A stretch of DNA of 64,000 nt from Typhlomys cinereus (taxonomy: Eukaryota > Chordata > Mammalia > Rodentia > Platacanthomyidae): positions 1,369,844-1,433,843 of the forward strand of contig JALPQD010000207.1 in the NCBI GenBank assembly GCA_023101885.1, given 5' to 3'. Position numbers and translations under genes: made by a program. The notes beneath the pieces were generated by a model that was given only the letters and a program-made list of their open reading frames with translations, was not told the origin of the DNA and made no database searches. Of the stretch, positions 33,875 to 46,890 are shown piece after piece. Every line of letters begins with the position of its first letter. Within the stretch, counting starts at the first letter, position 1.

Positions 33875-34324
33875 CATTTTACAGTTTACCGCTGTTCTGT
33901 TGGTTTGTATTTATCTTTCTCCCAGATGCAGGTTATCTTTTCAACTGACAACGGGCTAGGGGCAGATAGGCTCTTGCAGAAGCTGTGGAATGAAAGCAGG
34001 GCCCTGCAGAACTGCTCATGGCCAGGCAGCTTAGACTGCAGTTTTATTGTAATTCTTGACAAAGAAGCACTGCATACTTCTATAAGTAAATATATTGGTA
34101 AATGAATGTTAGTTTAAAAGATAGGATTATGAGCTTGTAATATGTTTGCTTTCTGAAAATAATTTATCAGGCTACTAATTATTTGTGTTAACTTGTATTG
34201 TTTGAACTTTTTTTTCTCAGTGGATCATAGAAAGAAGGAAATTGTAGTGCTAAGAATGCAAAAGCCCTTCAAACATTTCAAAGAAGTGATAATGACAAAT
34301 CTAGTAAAGTTGTAGGACACCAAA

Positions 34325-34455
34325 TCAACATACACACTCAGGAGGCAGAAGTAGGAGGAACACTGTGAGTTTGAGTCCAGCCTGGTCTACACAGTGAATT
34401 GTAGGCAAGTCAGGGTTACATAGCAAGAACCAGTCTTGAACAACAACAGCAAACA
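34325..34455 (+). mobile_element. B1 SINE, sense
   Basis: CACTCAGGAGGCAGAAGTAG, GAGTTTGAGTCCAGCCTGGT, CAGGGTTACATAGCAAGAAC, then CAACAACAGC tail. It sits at the 5' side of an L1 fragment. Confidence 0.7.
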
Positions 34456-36395
34456 CCCAGATACAACAACAGAACCCCCACAATATCATCACACAAGACA
34501 ACTCTCATTTTTATCTATTGATAATGAGCTTATGGAAAAATAAATGGAGAAAGCTGTCCTATTCATGATAGATGCAAAAAATAGGAATAAGCTTAACTAA
34601 AAAAGCAAAAGATCTCTACATCGAAAACTATGAAACACTGATGAAAGATTATAGATGACATGTACACACACACACAACTCCCACACATGCACATAAATGC
34701 ACACACACATGTAAATACTCATATATAGGTTCCCATATGCATGCACATAAACACATACATAAACACATAAATGCATACACCTGTATATACATACTTGCAC
34801 ACATTTGTATACACACATGCATACACTTATATACACGTGTGCCCTTATATATGTACACATACACATGCACACATAAATGCATACAACCTCTACATATATA
34901 TTCACAAATGGAAAATCCTATGTTTTTGGATCAGTGGAACTAATATTGCTAACATGACCATTAGTACCAAAAGTGAATTGAAGATTAAATGTAATCTTGA
35001 TCAAAATAGTAATGATTTTCTTCACAGATACCCGGGGGGAAAAAACCCCACAACATTTATAGGAAATCACCAAAGACCTGAAGCAGTCTAAGCATTCCTG
35101 GGGATGGAGGTAGGGCTACCACTTGGAGATATCAAATGATCTGATCAGAAAACATCACAAAACTATAGTGTCCAAAATGGAAAAGTATTGACATTAAAAC
35201 AGAGTCCAAAGGGGCAATGAAATGGAATAGAGATTCCAGAAATACATATGTCTACAGTCAAATGACACTCAACAAAGACACCAGAAACATACAAGGGAGG
35301 AAGGAGAGCCTCCTTAGCGAACAGTGCTGGAAAGTCTATGTATTTGTAATGCAGAAGATTAACATGTGACTTCCATCTTACCCTGCTCAAAGACTAATCA
35401 ATATGGACCAAAGAGCTAAGAACTAAACTCTGAAACTACCATCATAGAATATGCAGAAAATAATTCAAGCTATTCCTATAGCTATTAACTTTCTGGATAG
35501 TATCCCTGAAACACAGAAATGAAATCAAAATAAACAAATAGGATTACATCAAACAAAGAAACTTTTGCATAGCAAAGGAAGTAAGAGTTAGGATAAATGT
35601 AAGAATGGGAGCAAATATTTGTCAGCTTCTAATTGCAAATACATAGGAGTTTAAAAACTGACAAATAACAAAATCTTCCCAAACAAAAAGCAGGAGACCC
35701 TCCAACCCCCACAAATAATCCAATGTTTAAAATGGGCTACAGGCTGTTTTCTCTTCTGATCACATACATCTTTTGCTTTCGAGGCAGTCAGCCCCTCAAC
35801 CATGTCCCTAGCCCTCTTTTGCCTTTTTAAACAAAGGTCTAAAGATCTGCACAGAAACTTCTCAAAAGAGGACACATAAATGACCAACAGGAAAATGAAA
35901 AATGCTTGGTCTCATTAATCATCAGAAAATGTAGGTCAAGATCACAGTGAGATAACATCTAGCCCCAGTCAGAACACTTTTTGCCAAAAAAGAGGAAAAA
36001 AAATGCTGGAAAGGATTTTGGAGAAAGGGGGGCCTCTTGTCCATTGAAGGTAGAAGGATAAATCAATGCAGCCAGTAGTAATGGAACAGAACGGAGGTCC
36101 TCGAAAAACTGAAAACAGAATTGCTATATGACCCAACTATATCACCGGGGTGTATATGCAAACAGAATGAAATCATCACCTGCAGAGCTATTCATTATTG
36201 CTAAGATATAAATTATATCCATCAACAATCGTCAGGAAAATATGCTACATCTATATGGACACACACAATGGAAAACTGATCAAGTGAAAAGAACAAAATC
36301 TTCCCATTTGCAGCATCATAGAACCAACGAGTCATTACAACAAATGAGATAAGCTGGTCACAGAAAAACGCCTCTCACTTTATGCGTACCTGTGA
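34456..36395 (+). mobile_element. Old L1 fragment (ORF2 distal part to near 3' end) with a CATA microsatellite
   Basis: L1 phrases in order: GATCTCTACATCGAAAACTA, TTTTTGGATCAGTGGAACTA, GAACAGTGCTGGAAAGTCTA, CAAATGACCAACAGGAAAAT-like, GAGAAAGGGGGGCCTCTTG, CTATATGACCCAACTATATC. An ACAC/ACAT microsatellite fills about 34657-34900. Stops are many; it is dead. Confidence 0.75.
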
Positions 36396-36449
36396 GCACC
36401 AAAAAGCAGATCTCATCAAAAAAGAATGCAAGAATGACTACTAGAGGCA

Positions 36450-36530
36450 TTGTATGTGTGTGTGTATGTGTGTGTGTGGGTGTGTGTGTGTGTATGTGTG
36501 TGTGTGGGGGGTGTGTGAGTGGGTGTAGTG
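36450..36530. repeat. TG-rich microsatellite
   Basis: Impure TGTG and GGTG units; a pyrimidine-rich tract (TTTC) follows at about 36560-36650. Confidence 0.88.
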
Positions 36531-37142
36531 TGTACACCAAACTGACACTGGAAAATTCTCCATTTTTTTCTTCTCTCTCTGACTTTGTCTTTCTCTCTAT
36601 CCTTTTTCTTCTTTTCTTTCTTCTGTTTTCTTTTTTTTTCTTCTGGCTCCAACACCTCCCCCCTTACAGGTGGTGGCCCAGGCTTCCTGCCACTGCTGCT
36701 GGGCAGGTTAGATTACAGAAGCAGAATAAAGAAAATCATTTTCCAAAGGTCACCACTTCAATGTCGCCTACACAGGCCCTTGGACTCACTCATGTCCTCT
36801 CTGGGATAGCAGTGAGTTGGGACACCGAGGTGGAAGGGCCACTGCAAACATACCGCTGCCCTGCTTAACTGAGACCGCAGGGAAATTCCTGTCTCTAGAG
36901 CATCCTCCTCAGTACTGTTCTCGCTTCACCCTTTTTCAAGTGCCAAGTTTTCCTCTCTCCTATTCCTGCCTCTGCTTCTTCAGAAACCAATCTCCTTCCA
37001 AATCCACTACAGGTGTTGGGACCCAGGCCACGCCCACTTGATCTTTGACATCTCTTGACCTCATTTCAAAAAGGATCACATTTAAATGGGCCATTAATTC
37101 TGTTTTTGCACTGGAGTAAATTGAAATGTGCTGCAAACCGGG

Positions 37143-37375
37143 AGAGGTGGCACACAGCTGAAATCCCAGGACGACTTGAGAGGCTGAGGCAGGAGGATCA
37201 TGAGTTTGAGAGTCTGTGTTATTCAGGGGAGTGTGTGGCCAGCAATCGCACGCCAGCCGGCTTGGTGGTACAAACCTGACATCTTGGTGCTCAGGAGACA
37301 GAGCGGCAAGAGGACCTGGAGTTCAAAGCAAGTTCAAGGTCAACTTAGGCCACATGAAAACCTATCTCAAAAAAA
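37143..37375 (+). mobile_element. B1-type SINE pair, sense
   Basis: A first unit (GAGGTGGCACACAGCTGAAA, GAGAGGCTGAGGCAGGAGGA) is followed by a second head (CGGCTTGGTGGTACAAACCT, TGCTCAGGAGACAGAGCGGC) and an A-rich tail. These may be two adjacent copies or a dimer. Confidence 0.65.
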
Positions 37376-37379
37376 AAAC

Positions 37380-38205
37380 AAAAAAACCCAGAAAGTTAAA
37401 ACATGTCATAAAAAAATTCACACATTTACTTCAAATACAAATTGTGCAAATATTAGAGATGAATCAAAAAGAATAAATAATTAAAAAGAAAGTTATTTAG
37501 CACAAATGAGGAGGGCCTCAACCAATTTCACAGTTGGTTATTTGCCTTCAGGTTGCTTTCCGGAGAATTGCTTGGACTCACTCCAGAAGGGTACACGCTA
37601 AGCTTAGACATGTATGGGAGCACTCTTATGCCTTTCCTGAAAAGAAGTTAGAACATTAGTTAAGAGTCCTGCTTGGGAGTAGAATAAAGATGGAATGAGC
37701 CAGAGCACTTGGACAAACCCCACATTAATCCCCAGGATCTCTGGAGTCACGTTTCACCTTGCTGAAATTATGTAAGTTGCCAGTTAGTGTAAGCACAGGC
37801 AATCCTTGGTTTCTAAGAAACCACTCTTGATTAAGCAACACTCATGTTACTGAATTCCAGATACCTAAATTCGTGTTTTAGAGAAGTGTATATTCCTCGG
37901 CTAAAAAAGCTAGCACGAACTGAATTCCAGTGGTAATCTAGTCTTATTGATCTGTGTGATACAATTGTATTCTCTCTTGGTTAATAGACCTGTGCTAGTT
38001 ATTTGCTGCATGGTAAAAGCTTTGTGTTTCCAAATTTTTCCACATTTCGCCTGGGCCATGTGAGCCAGGCATCCAAGATTCATTTACGGGTGAGGAAATG
38101 GAGGCTTAGGAAAGAGGTGAAGTTTCTGTTAGTCCCAGAGGACAGCACGAAGTCTGGGTTCTTACAGGATGCTGTGATGCCCCTATGCAGACCCGACTCC
38201 TGTGT
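37380..38205. other. No gene recognised
   Basis: AT-rich sequence with no confident repeat or coding feature. Confidence 0.3.
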
Positions 38206-38506
38206 CTTTTTTATTTTTTTAAATTTTTATGTTTACTTTGTGTTGTGTGTGTGTGTGTGTGCGTGTGTGCATGTGTGTGTGTGTATCAGAAGGCACTGTG
38301 TTTCCCTGTGGAGGGCCAAGGGTGACTTCAGGAATCATCCTGGATTGCTTCTACTTCCTTCTTGCTTTGCTCTGAGATTTGCCAGGCTCCGCAGTGCAGT
38401 CTGCCACCGATTCCGCCTAGTGCTTTTTAAGCCGGACCTGGGTTCCCAACTCAGGACCTTCTGCTTGCAAGACAGAGTCTTAATCCCTGAAGCCATCTCT
38501 CCAGTT
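38206..38506 (-). mobile_element. Old B2-headed SINE (subfamily O), antisense
   Basis: T-rich start and TG run, then CAGAAGGCACTGTGTTTCCC, AGGAATCATCCTGGATTGCT, TTGCAAGACAGAGTCTTAAT, CCATCTCTCCAGTTT. A plus-strand frame of 185 codons that runs through it (38003-38560) is therefore not a gene. Confidence 0.85.
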
Positions 38507-39281
38507 TGCCTGTGTCCTTTTTATTTCAGTTCTAAAACAAGGCTGGAATTCAGGGTCTAGCTTGGGCCACCACAAAGGCCTCTTTCACTGCCCTTTAAGG
38601 AAGCAGCTTTGGGTCCAGGATTTGGCTTCTGACTGTTTCCTTGTAAGGACGTGGAGTGCCTTTTGGCCTTAGTCTTAAAATCCCTTTAACCTAGTACCCC
38701 TTGGGCAGAGAGCCAGAGCGTGACATTTGGCTGAGCCTTCCTCCCCGGCTGAGAACTACTGTTAAGTCATGAGTGAGCAGAGAAGAGAACAAGTTCCCGG
38801 GACCCAACCCCACATTGGCGTGCTACTACAAATGGCGCTTGATTCACTGAGAACATCTCAGGGGAAACGGATTGCTAAAAATTGCTAGCCTGACTGAAAG
38901 CATCGTCAAACTCATCCATCGAGGGCAATACACGACCATGTCCATCATTTCAACCTAAAATGCAGGTGGCACTGTTGATGTAGTGACCTAAGGAATGTTT
39001 GTTCGCCAGCCAGCATAGAAGCTGGCCTGCTGACAAACCACACCACCCAGTCTCTGGGTGCCTCCCCTGGGCTCAAACTCCAAATGCTACCTCTTCAGGT
39101 AGGAAAATTTTCATCAGTTTACAGTGGATGCAGAAGCCAGTCCTAGTTCTCATCACTGTCGGAAAGGGGTGGCACAATAGGCACAGGCAGATTGTGTGCA
39201 TGCATGTGTGTTGTATCCATGCGACTGTGCAAGTGAGAACACCCATGCATACAGATGCAGAAGTCAGGGCCTCTGCATAAT

Positions 39282-39490
39282 TTTCTCAAGATGAGGTCTT
39301 TCACTGAACCAGATGTTAGCTCCTTTGTCCAGGATGGCTAGCTAGCAAGTTCTCAGGATCCTCCTGTCTCTGCCTCCTACTGTTGGGGTTACAGGCACAC
39401 ACACTTCATGCCTGGATTTTTCTTATGCAGGGATTTGAACCTCTTGCTTATACAGCAAACGCTTTCTCACTGAGCCAACTCCCCAGCCCT
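39282..39490 (-). mobile_element. B4-like SINE, antisense
   Basis: A B1-like half (CTCCTGTCTCTGCCTCCTAC, TTGGGGTTACAGGCACACAC) is followed by an ID-like half (AGGGATTTGAACCTCTTGCT, ACTGAGCCAACTCCCCAGCC), the composite layout of B4. Confidence 0.7.
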
Positions 39491-39494
39491 CAGG

Positions 39495-40470
39495 AGAATT
39501 CTTTTATGGCATAATTACCTCTTTGCCTTGGGAAAGGCTGAGCAAGATTCTATACATTTCATCAATGAGAACACTCAAAATCCACCCCCTTCTCACTTGA
39601 CTTCTTCATTTCAAAAGTCAACAGTTTCCCCCGCGCACCCATTAACTCTCTGGCAAGGTACTGCCTCTGTCTCTGCCTTCCACACATCTGCTAATGGCAG
39701 TTCCTGTCCTTGAATTGCTGCAGACAGCCTGTATGCTGGGATGCAAAGCCAACTCCTCCACAGGGCTTCTCCTGGTCGCCCCGCCACAGCAGCTCTCCCT
39801 GGACAGGATGGGCTTACCTGATCTCACCATCCATCCTCGGCTGCTGGCACCCGTGTGTCAGCCTAACTCTCAACTGGGCGAAAGACTCCTCTGGAGACTG
39901 AAGTCATGTCTCCCAGACCCTTTCACTCGGGTCTAGGGATACAGGTTAATTTTCTTCACCATAATAAAGAATTACTAAGCACCAAAAGAGTTGAGAATCT
40001 TCATGTTTATTTTAAAATAGAAAACAACAAGAGACTGGAGACTCTGAAAATCCAAATATGGGAGGAGAGATGATAGGGTTAGAGATTAACCAAGCAGGCG
40101 CATGGTGAAGAAGGTAGAGTCCTCAGAGAAGCATCAGTAAGTAAAGATGAAAATACAGAAGAAAGAGGGAGAGAGAGTGTGTGTTATTTTTTGAGCCCCT
40201 AAGCAGTGTCTTACATGTTGGAAGTCTCTTAGAGAAGGGGGCAGTTAAAGATGGCTTTCAGGGAGGGCAAGACTCCTCACAACTGGCAAGCTTCCAGGCC
40301 GATCAAATTCCCAGGAGGTGGGAATTTTGCTTCAGGTGACTTACCCAGCTGGTTAACTTCAGGGTAGAGATAGATTTTCGGGTTAGAAGGGACACAGGAG
40401 ATGAGTCTAGCCACACCCCCAAGACACTGCTTAGTGTACCTAATTCAGTGCTCTGCGCCAAGCTTCCCAA
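39495..40470. other. No gene recognised
   Basis: Mostly unique-looking sequence. Overlapping frames of 60-80 codons at 39640-39940 have no recognisable domain. Confidence 0.3.
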
Positions 40471-40485
40471 CACAGCAACACAGAT

Positions 40486-40532
40486 TATTTTTTTTAATTT
40501 TTTTATTATTTATTCAATTATGTATGTGTCTA

Positions 40533-40584
<52 letters not shown>

Positions 40585-40788
40585 ACCGCGGGCGAATTCA
40601 GGAACCACCATGGACGCCTCCACCTCCTTGTTTATCTGCCCTGGGATTCACAGGCTCTGCCCTACCAGGACCGGAAACGCAGGCCGCCCCTGCTTCCGCC
40701 TGGCGTCTATACGTGGGGTCTAGGATCTGAACTCAGGACCTTCCGCCTGCAAGGCAGAGGCTTAACCTCTGAGCCACCTCTCCAGCCC
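40486..40788 (-). mobile_element. Young B2-headed SINE (subfamily Y), antisense, full length
   Basis: Reversed layout: T-rich tail, TTATTTATTCAATTATGTAT, a (TG)n run at about 40529-40580, AACCACCATGGACGCCTCCA, CGCCTGGCGTCTATACGTGG, GAGCCACCTCTCCAGCCC. Flanks AGCAACACAGAT (40474-40485) and AGCAACACAAAT (40789-40800) form a target duplication with one mismatch. Confidence 0.93.
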
Positions 40789-40799
40789 AGCAACACAAA

Positions 40800-41735
40800 T
40801 TGTTAACACCAGACCACCCTAACGAATCTGAGAAGGGCTAAAGTCTCCACACAACAGAATCTCTGCCTCTGCTACAGCGTCAGTTCACCCCACTCCCATG
40901 CTGCTTGTTCCCGCAACTTCTACCCTGGAAGTCTGCTATGACTTTATACCAAACGGTCAACTCCAGGTATCCTGCACAGAACTGTGGCAAACATGAGCCT
41001 GGGAATTTCTTCTTTCAGGTAAGAGAGTCATATGCATAACTAGAAAAAGATGTAATTTAGAAACATGTCAAGGGACATGCCTGGAGTTTTTAAATCTTTC
41101 TCATGAAATGACAAAAAGTAACTCCATTTTTCAAACTGAAAAATAGATTTAAAAAAAATCCTTGTGCTTCACTGTTCTGAGGTTCAACTCTACCCTGTTA
41201 AGTCAGAACGATCTAACCCAGTCACCTGCAGTTCAAGGAAGTATATCATACTTACAGTGAAGTGGGGTTTTTCCCTAACTTTGCCTTTTGATACCCTGTC
41301 AACCCACTTAAAATGTAATTGTGGTTTTGGGCCTTATTAACCCCTCCCCATCTTCTGGCCTGAGAGTTCTTTCTGGTATAAGCCGGCTCTCAACTGCCAG
41401 CAATAAATGACTCCTAATTCCGTCGCTGCTAGGTAGCATCTACCTTGCAAGGGTACAACACTGGAAGAAGAATTAGCAACCAATGATACACGGCTGAAGA
41501 GAAGGGAGCAAGCCAGAGACCAGTTCTCTGCCGCTATTTTTCCACTGAGGGTAATTAATCTCTAACTTCTGAGAGTGCAGAGAAAAGCTGGTTAGTATCC
41601 GAAGCCCTAACTACCCGTCAGGGGACATCATCATGTGAAAGATAGTCAGGACTGAGGCAGCCTGTGGATGTGTTGCTATCAGAACTTCAGAGGAATAATC
41701 AGCAAGATATCACGCTGACCACCACCGCCCTGTTT
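40800..41735. other. No gene recognised
   Basis: Mixed sequence without identifiable elements. Confidence 0.3.
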
Positions 41736-42649
41736 ATCACAGAAAAAAAGAGATCCATCGGTTTTTTTAACGTCCAACAAAGAGTAAAAAGATAGGAAGA
41801 GGAATTCCAAGCAAATGAAACCAGAAACAAGCAGGAGTCACTATTCTGACAATATAGAATTCAAACTACAACTCATCCAAAGAAATAAAGACTGTCACTT
41901 CACTGTGATTAAGGGATCAATCCAAAACGACATTATGATTTTTAACATATAAGCAATGAACACGAGTGGATCCAATTTCACAAAACAAATATTACTAGAT
42001 CTAAAGTTACAGATTAACCCCAACACAGTAATAGTGGGTAACTTCAATTTCACATTCTCATCAGTTACATCTGTTCTTTACAATTAAACAGAAAAAAACA
42101 TTTGAGTTAAATGACATCAAGGATCAAATGGACTTAACAGACACACATAGAACATTCCATCTGAGCACTGTAGAAAACACGTTCTTTTCAGCAGCCCAAG
42201 GGACTTTCTATAAAAGATATTATATAATAGAACACAAAACGAGTTTTAACAAACACAGGAACGTAGAAATAACTCCTTGCATTCTATCTGACTACAATGA
42301 AATCAAAGAAAAGAACATTGAGAGAAGGTATTAAACAAAACAAAAACTCATGGAAATTGGACAACATAGTTTTGGATGATGGACCATTGGTGTGTGGGGG
42401 GAAAATCAAGAAAGAAATAAAACTTCTATAATCAATCAAATATGAAAATACAAAATATCAAAACCTATGGGATACACTGAAAGCAAGTCTGCAGAAGGAT
42501 GCTTATACCTTATAAGTATCTACATAAAAAAATCAGAGATATCTTAATTTAATAACATACTTTAGGACTTGGTGGTGGTAGTGCGTGTGTGTGGAGAAAC
42601 AAACCAATCCTAAAGTAATAGATGGAAAGAAATAGGATCACAGCAGGGT

Positions 42650-42903
42650 CTGGGAGATGATTCAGGGCTTAAGCCTCTGCCTTGCAAGCAGAAGGACCTG
42701 AGATTGCACATAAAAACGCCAGGTGAAAATAACCTGCATTTCTGGCCCTGGAAGGTGAAGCCCAGAAAACCCCACAGTAATAAGGATGTTAAGTAATCCG
42801 GAATGATTCCTGAAGTCCCCCTTGGGCCTGCACAGGCACACACAGTGCGGTCTGAAACACACAGAAACAAACGCACTCAGACACACATATATACACACAA
42901 GGA
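42650..42903 (+). mobile_element. Old B2-headed SINE (subfamily O), sense
   Basis: TCTGGGAGATGATTCAGGGC, CTTGCAAGCAGAAGGACCTG, ATTTCTGGCCCTGGAAGGTG, CGGAATGATTCCTGAAGTCC, ACACAGTGCGGTCTGAAACA. It lies within an L1. Confidence 0.85.
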
Positions 42904-44593
42904 AAAAAGATCAGAGAAGAAACTAATGAAATACAAATGAAAAAATATATATAAAGACTCAACAAAACAGAGTTGACTACTCACTGTAAAGATAGACAGA
43001 ATCTGCAACAAACCAGCCAAACTAACCAAATGAGGAAAAGACCCAAATTACTAAAATTAGAGATGAAAGGGGACAACAATACGACAGATACCAGTGAAAT
43101 TCAGAAAATCATAAGGACATACATGAGAAATTTATATTCTTGTAAGTTAGAAAATGTAAAATAAACGGTTGAATTTCTAGATTTATGTGACATACCAAAA
43201 TTAATACGAGATGAGAGAAACAATTTAAATGCATCTCTAGCAAGCAATGAGATTACAGCAGAAATAAAATTATCACCCAGCTAAAGAAAAACGTTCAGGA
43301 TTCCGTATTCCAGTTCTACCAGATTTTCAAAGAACTAACAACAATGTTTCTGGAACTATACTGCATGCTAGGAAAGGAAGGATGGACAACTAAGGATGGA
43401 GCATTATGACCAAGGTGACTTTGGTTCAGAGATACAGGGATGATTCAACATATGCAGATCGATAAATGTTAATATGCTACATAAATGGACTCAAGACACA
43501 ACCTCAATAAATGCAGAAAGAGTTTTTGATGAAAATCCAACATTCCATTATGATAAAAAGCAATGAAGGGAACAGAGTACCAATGACAAGCACAGAGACA
43601 AATAACATTAGGGAAACAATTTTATTCACAATTGCAAAAACAAAACACACACACACACACACACCCTTGGAATGTATCTAACCGAGGAAGTGAGACATGA
43701 AAACATTAAAACCCTAAGGAGATAGATAAAAAAGATACTAAAAGATAGAAATATCTCCCATGCCCAGGGATTGGAAGACTATTGTGAAAATAGCTATCTT
43801 ACAGAAAGCAACTTACAGATTTGATGCAATTCTAATAAAAATTCCAAAACACCATTCTTCATGAACATAAAAAAATCAGTCTTAAAAATTCATATGTAAG
43901 TATAAAAGACCTCAGGTAGCTGAAATAATTTCGAGCAAAGAGTAATCCTGCAAGTATCACCATATCAACTAATAAAAACTAGGTTTCTATCTCTCACCAT
44001 GAACAGAAATCAACCCTTAATGGATCAAAGACTTTAACGTAACGCACGAAACTTTTGAAACTCTTAAAAGACAGGGAAAACAGCTCAAGATATAGGCAGA
44101 GGCAAAGACTCTGAATAAGGCTTCAGGCACTCAAGAAATAAGGCTAACTACTGACCAATTGGAGTCAGAAATGATAGTTTCTGTACAGCGAACAGTTAAT
44201 TCAATGAAGAAACAGTCTACAAGATAGGAGAAAGTATTTGTTCTGGCTATACAGGAAAGGATTAATCACTTCAACATAAATAACTAAAGAAGCTACATGA
44301 AATTAAACAACTCACTTAAGCACATTAACTAGTGAACAGCTTTTGAGAAAGAAGGTACAAATGGCCAATCATCAGAGAAACGCAAATTAAAAGGCCACAG
44401 GAGATTCCGCCATATCCTGTCGGAAAGGCATTAAGGAACATCATTAAGAAAACAACAATGAATCTTGGTGAGCCTTATTGAATAAGGGAGACCTTAGTCA
44501 CGATGATGGGACAAACCAGGCCAGCTACTAGGAGAATCAGTAGAGTTGGTTCTCAATCTACTAAGAATGCATATGACCCAGCAACATTACTTG

Positions 44594-44997
44594 TGCTTTG
44601 CTTACATGTTGCTGATAAATCCACGACCAAAGAACTTAGGAACATGGGGATTTTATTCCTTCTTACGATTCTTGGTTACAGTTTTAGCTTGTTGGGAGAG
44701 CCCATACTGAACACCAGGAGTCCAGGGAACCGATCTCACTTTATCTATAAGGATTGCTAGGAGAAAGGCAACCATTACTTGCCAGACTGCAGGTCAGTTC
44801 AAATATGCCAAAGTCTGCCACAACTATTGAATCAACCCTCCCCATTTTATCCATCTCCCTAGGGAATGATCCCACCTACTATGGGCTGAGTTTTCCCATA
44901 TCACTCTATCTCCTGCAGGCTTGCCTTAACTACTTAATTCTCATAGATGTGCCCAGAGCTGGCCCTTCACTTGTCAAGTTGACACCTCTTTCTAATT
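44594..44997 (-). repeat. Medium-length rodent repeat (family R), antisense, inserted in L1
   Basis: It has the same phrase order as 32695-33095 (GTTGCTGATAAATCCACGAC, CTCCTGCAGGCTTGCCTTAA, CACTTGTCAAGTTGACACCT). The L1 phrase CCCAGCAACATTACTT before it and CACTACTTCTAGATAG after it show the split and an imperfect target duplication. Confidence 0.7.
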
Positions 44998-45290
44998 AGC
45001 ACACTACTTCTAGATAGTTACCCCAAGGACTGCAATCAACTGAACATCAATGTTTAATGTGGTGGCATTCACAGTACTTAAGTCAGGGAACAGAGGACTG
45101 GATAAAGAAAATGTGATATATACATAAAATGGGGCTGTTTTTCAGCTGTGAAGAATGAAGTCAAATGGAGATAATCATGTTGAGTGAATTAAGCAGGTCT
45201 CAGAAAGACAAATACTGTATGTTTCCTATCATTTATGGTTCCTAGATTTTAAATAGACACGTTACTTCAATAAAGCAGAAGTAAAATTAT

Positions 45291-46569
45291 AGAGGACAAA
45301 GATGACTGGATTGGAGAGATGGGAGATACAGTCCACGCACAATATACATTTGTATGAAAATCTTTTTTGGAAGTGAAGATTCAAGAATGGTGAAAATACA
45401 GCTGGTAAAGTTGGGAATGTACACACTGATCATCCGGCTCACGGACACTCTGGTTGAACCAGGGAAAGGCCTTAGGATGGGGTTATCAGAAACCAACAGG
45501 AAAGGTCACGGCAGGCTATGGTGCTGAGATGATTAAGGGTGTCAGAGCAGATCATAATCTTAAACGTAAAGAGCCACTTCTGTGGTCCTGCAAGTTGGGG
45601 TTCTTGAATTAGGTTACATCACCTTTCCCTATTTCCAGGAAAAGAGTGGGTGAGGATGTTCTCTTTTGCACACACCTTCATCCTTCCACACAGGATGCTG
45701 GCGGGAACACGCTCAGCCTTGCTCCTGTTCTCTTACCCACTCACTGCTCCCAGGGGATGGGACAGATTGAAGGCTGACATGGGGAAGCGACGCTGAACAC
45801 ATTCTCTTGGTGCCCTGAGGTCAGCAGGACAGAAGAGGTAACTGTATGGAGAGCGTTTGCTCTTACATATAATTTCAGGAAACATCTAAGGTGGTATTTA
45901 CATACATAAAGATACCAACACATATACTGCACACTAGTATATAGAATGAGTCGTGTCTCACTTAGAAAAGAGCCAGACTATGAAGACCAAGGGTTAGAGT
46001 ATAAGGGGCCAGAAATGGAATTTCTTTCTTTTTTTGAAGAAAGCGATGGAACTTAGGGACTAAGAAGGGACTTCATAGAGCAGAGGTCAGGAGACCAGGA
46101 CCATAGGCCTACTACTCTGAACATTAAGTTCTCTTATAGCACACATAACTCTCGATTCTGCACTGCCTAAGGCTGCTTTGCACTCTGGGAAGGCAGAGCT
46201 CAGCAGCTAGGACATGACTTATAGTGCCTGGAATATTTCCACTTTGTTCTTTACAGAACCAAAAAAATTCGTGGACTAGCGGTGTACAGCTGTAAACTAG
46301 TAAGTCTAACAGTCTACAGGTGAGAGGAGAGAATGGGGTCCCAGGAGGCAGGAAGGATCAAGGAGGGTGCTTGGGATCAGGGGAGAACAATCAGGGTTGG
46401 TCACTGCTGTGTCTCATGGCACAGATCTCCCCTCCCCCAAGGAACTGAATGATCGATAACCGTTCACGTGGAACTACTTGCATCTGGCTTGGTACATTCC
46501 CAGAGGGTGAGGGGTGTGGGCAGTGCTCCAGTCTCACCAGACAGACAGCATGTGAATATAAAACACAAG
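45291..46569. other. Region just downstream of ELOVL5, no gene recognised
   Basis: No SINE, L1 or coding exon is evident. It borders the ELOVL5 poly(A) site at the right. Confidence 0.35.
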
Positions 46570-46587
46570 CACCGATAATCAAAATGT

Positions 46588-46593
46588 TTTAAT
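46588..46593 (-). promoter_or_regulatory. Poly(A) signal ATTAAA of ELOVL5
   Basis: The hexamer ATTAAA reads on the minus strand within CATTAATCATTAAAACATTT. It is the second most used mammalian signal. GT-rich sequence follows downstream on the transcript strand. Confidence 0.6.
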
Positions 46594-46882
46594 GATTAAT
46601 GTTTAGACATTATTTAACAGTGTGGGTATATCCAGATGAGCTAAGCACACTTTGACAGCGCACTATCGAATGCTATAGTTTCTGTATTGAAATATGTAAA
46701 GACATCTGCAAACTAGTACCTAGGAATGAAGACACACATTTACAAATATACACAATCTAGATTTGATAAGTAAATGTAAACAGATGCTGTGACTCTTTCC
46801 AAACAGAAAACCCACAAGACTAGCAAGACAGCCGCCAGACTCCCTGTAATATGAATGTGCAAATTAAAGCATGGTAAACTGA

Positions 46883-46890
46883 TATTTACA
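46883..46890 (-). promoter_or_regulatory. Candidate Pumilio-binding site in the ELOVL5 3'UTR
   Basis: On the transcript strand the octamer is TGTAAATA, which fits the UGUANAUA Pumilio response element. It lies in the distal 3'UTR. A single octamer in 1.7 kb of AT-rich sequence can occur by chance. Confidence 0.3.

Larger units (their letters stand above)
41740..45290 (+). mobile_element. Old L1, ORF2 endonuclease to 3' region, with two insertions
   Basis: The endonuclease part (DTHRTFHLSTVENTFFSAAQ) is near 42140-42200. The linker (SCKLENVK-like, YKHLYSNKLENL type) is near 43100 and reverse-transcriptase remains follow (NAERVFDENPTFHYD-like near 43510). Distal phrases are near 44350-44590 (CATGACCCAGCAA-like) and 45000-45290. 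It is interrupted by an old SINE (42650-42903) and a family R repeat (44594-44997). Stops and frameshifts are frequent, so it is dead. Confidence 0.8.

Noticed and set aside
36550..36700. Pyrimidine tract followed by CTTACAG and an open frame, like a splice acceptor and exon
   Set aside because: The downstream frame has no recognisable protein and no matching donor; the tract is simple TTTC-rich sequence.
38003..38560. 185-codon plus frame
   Set aside because: Most of it reads through an antisense SINE and its TG run.
1..46500. Search for the neighbouring gene GCM1, which lies downstream of ELOVL5 in human
   Set aside because: No GCM DNA-binding domain exon was seen on either strand; it is probably outside the window.
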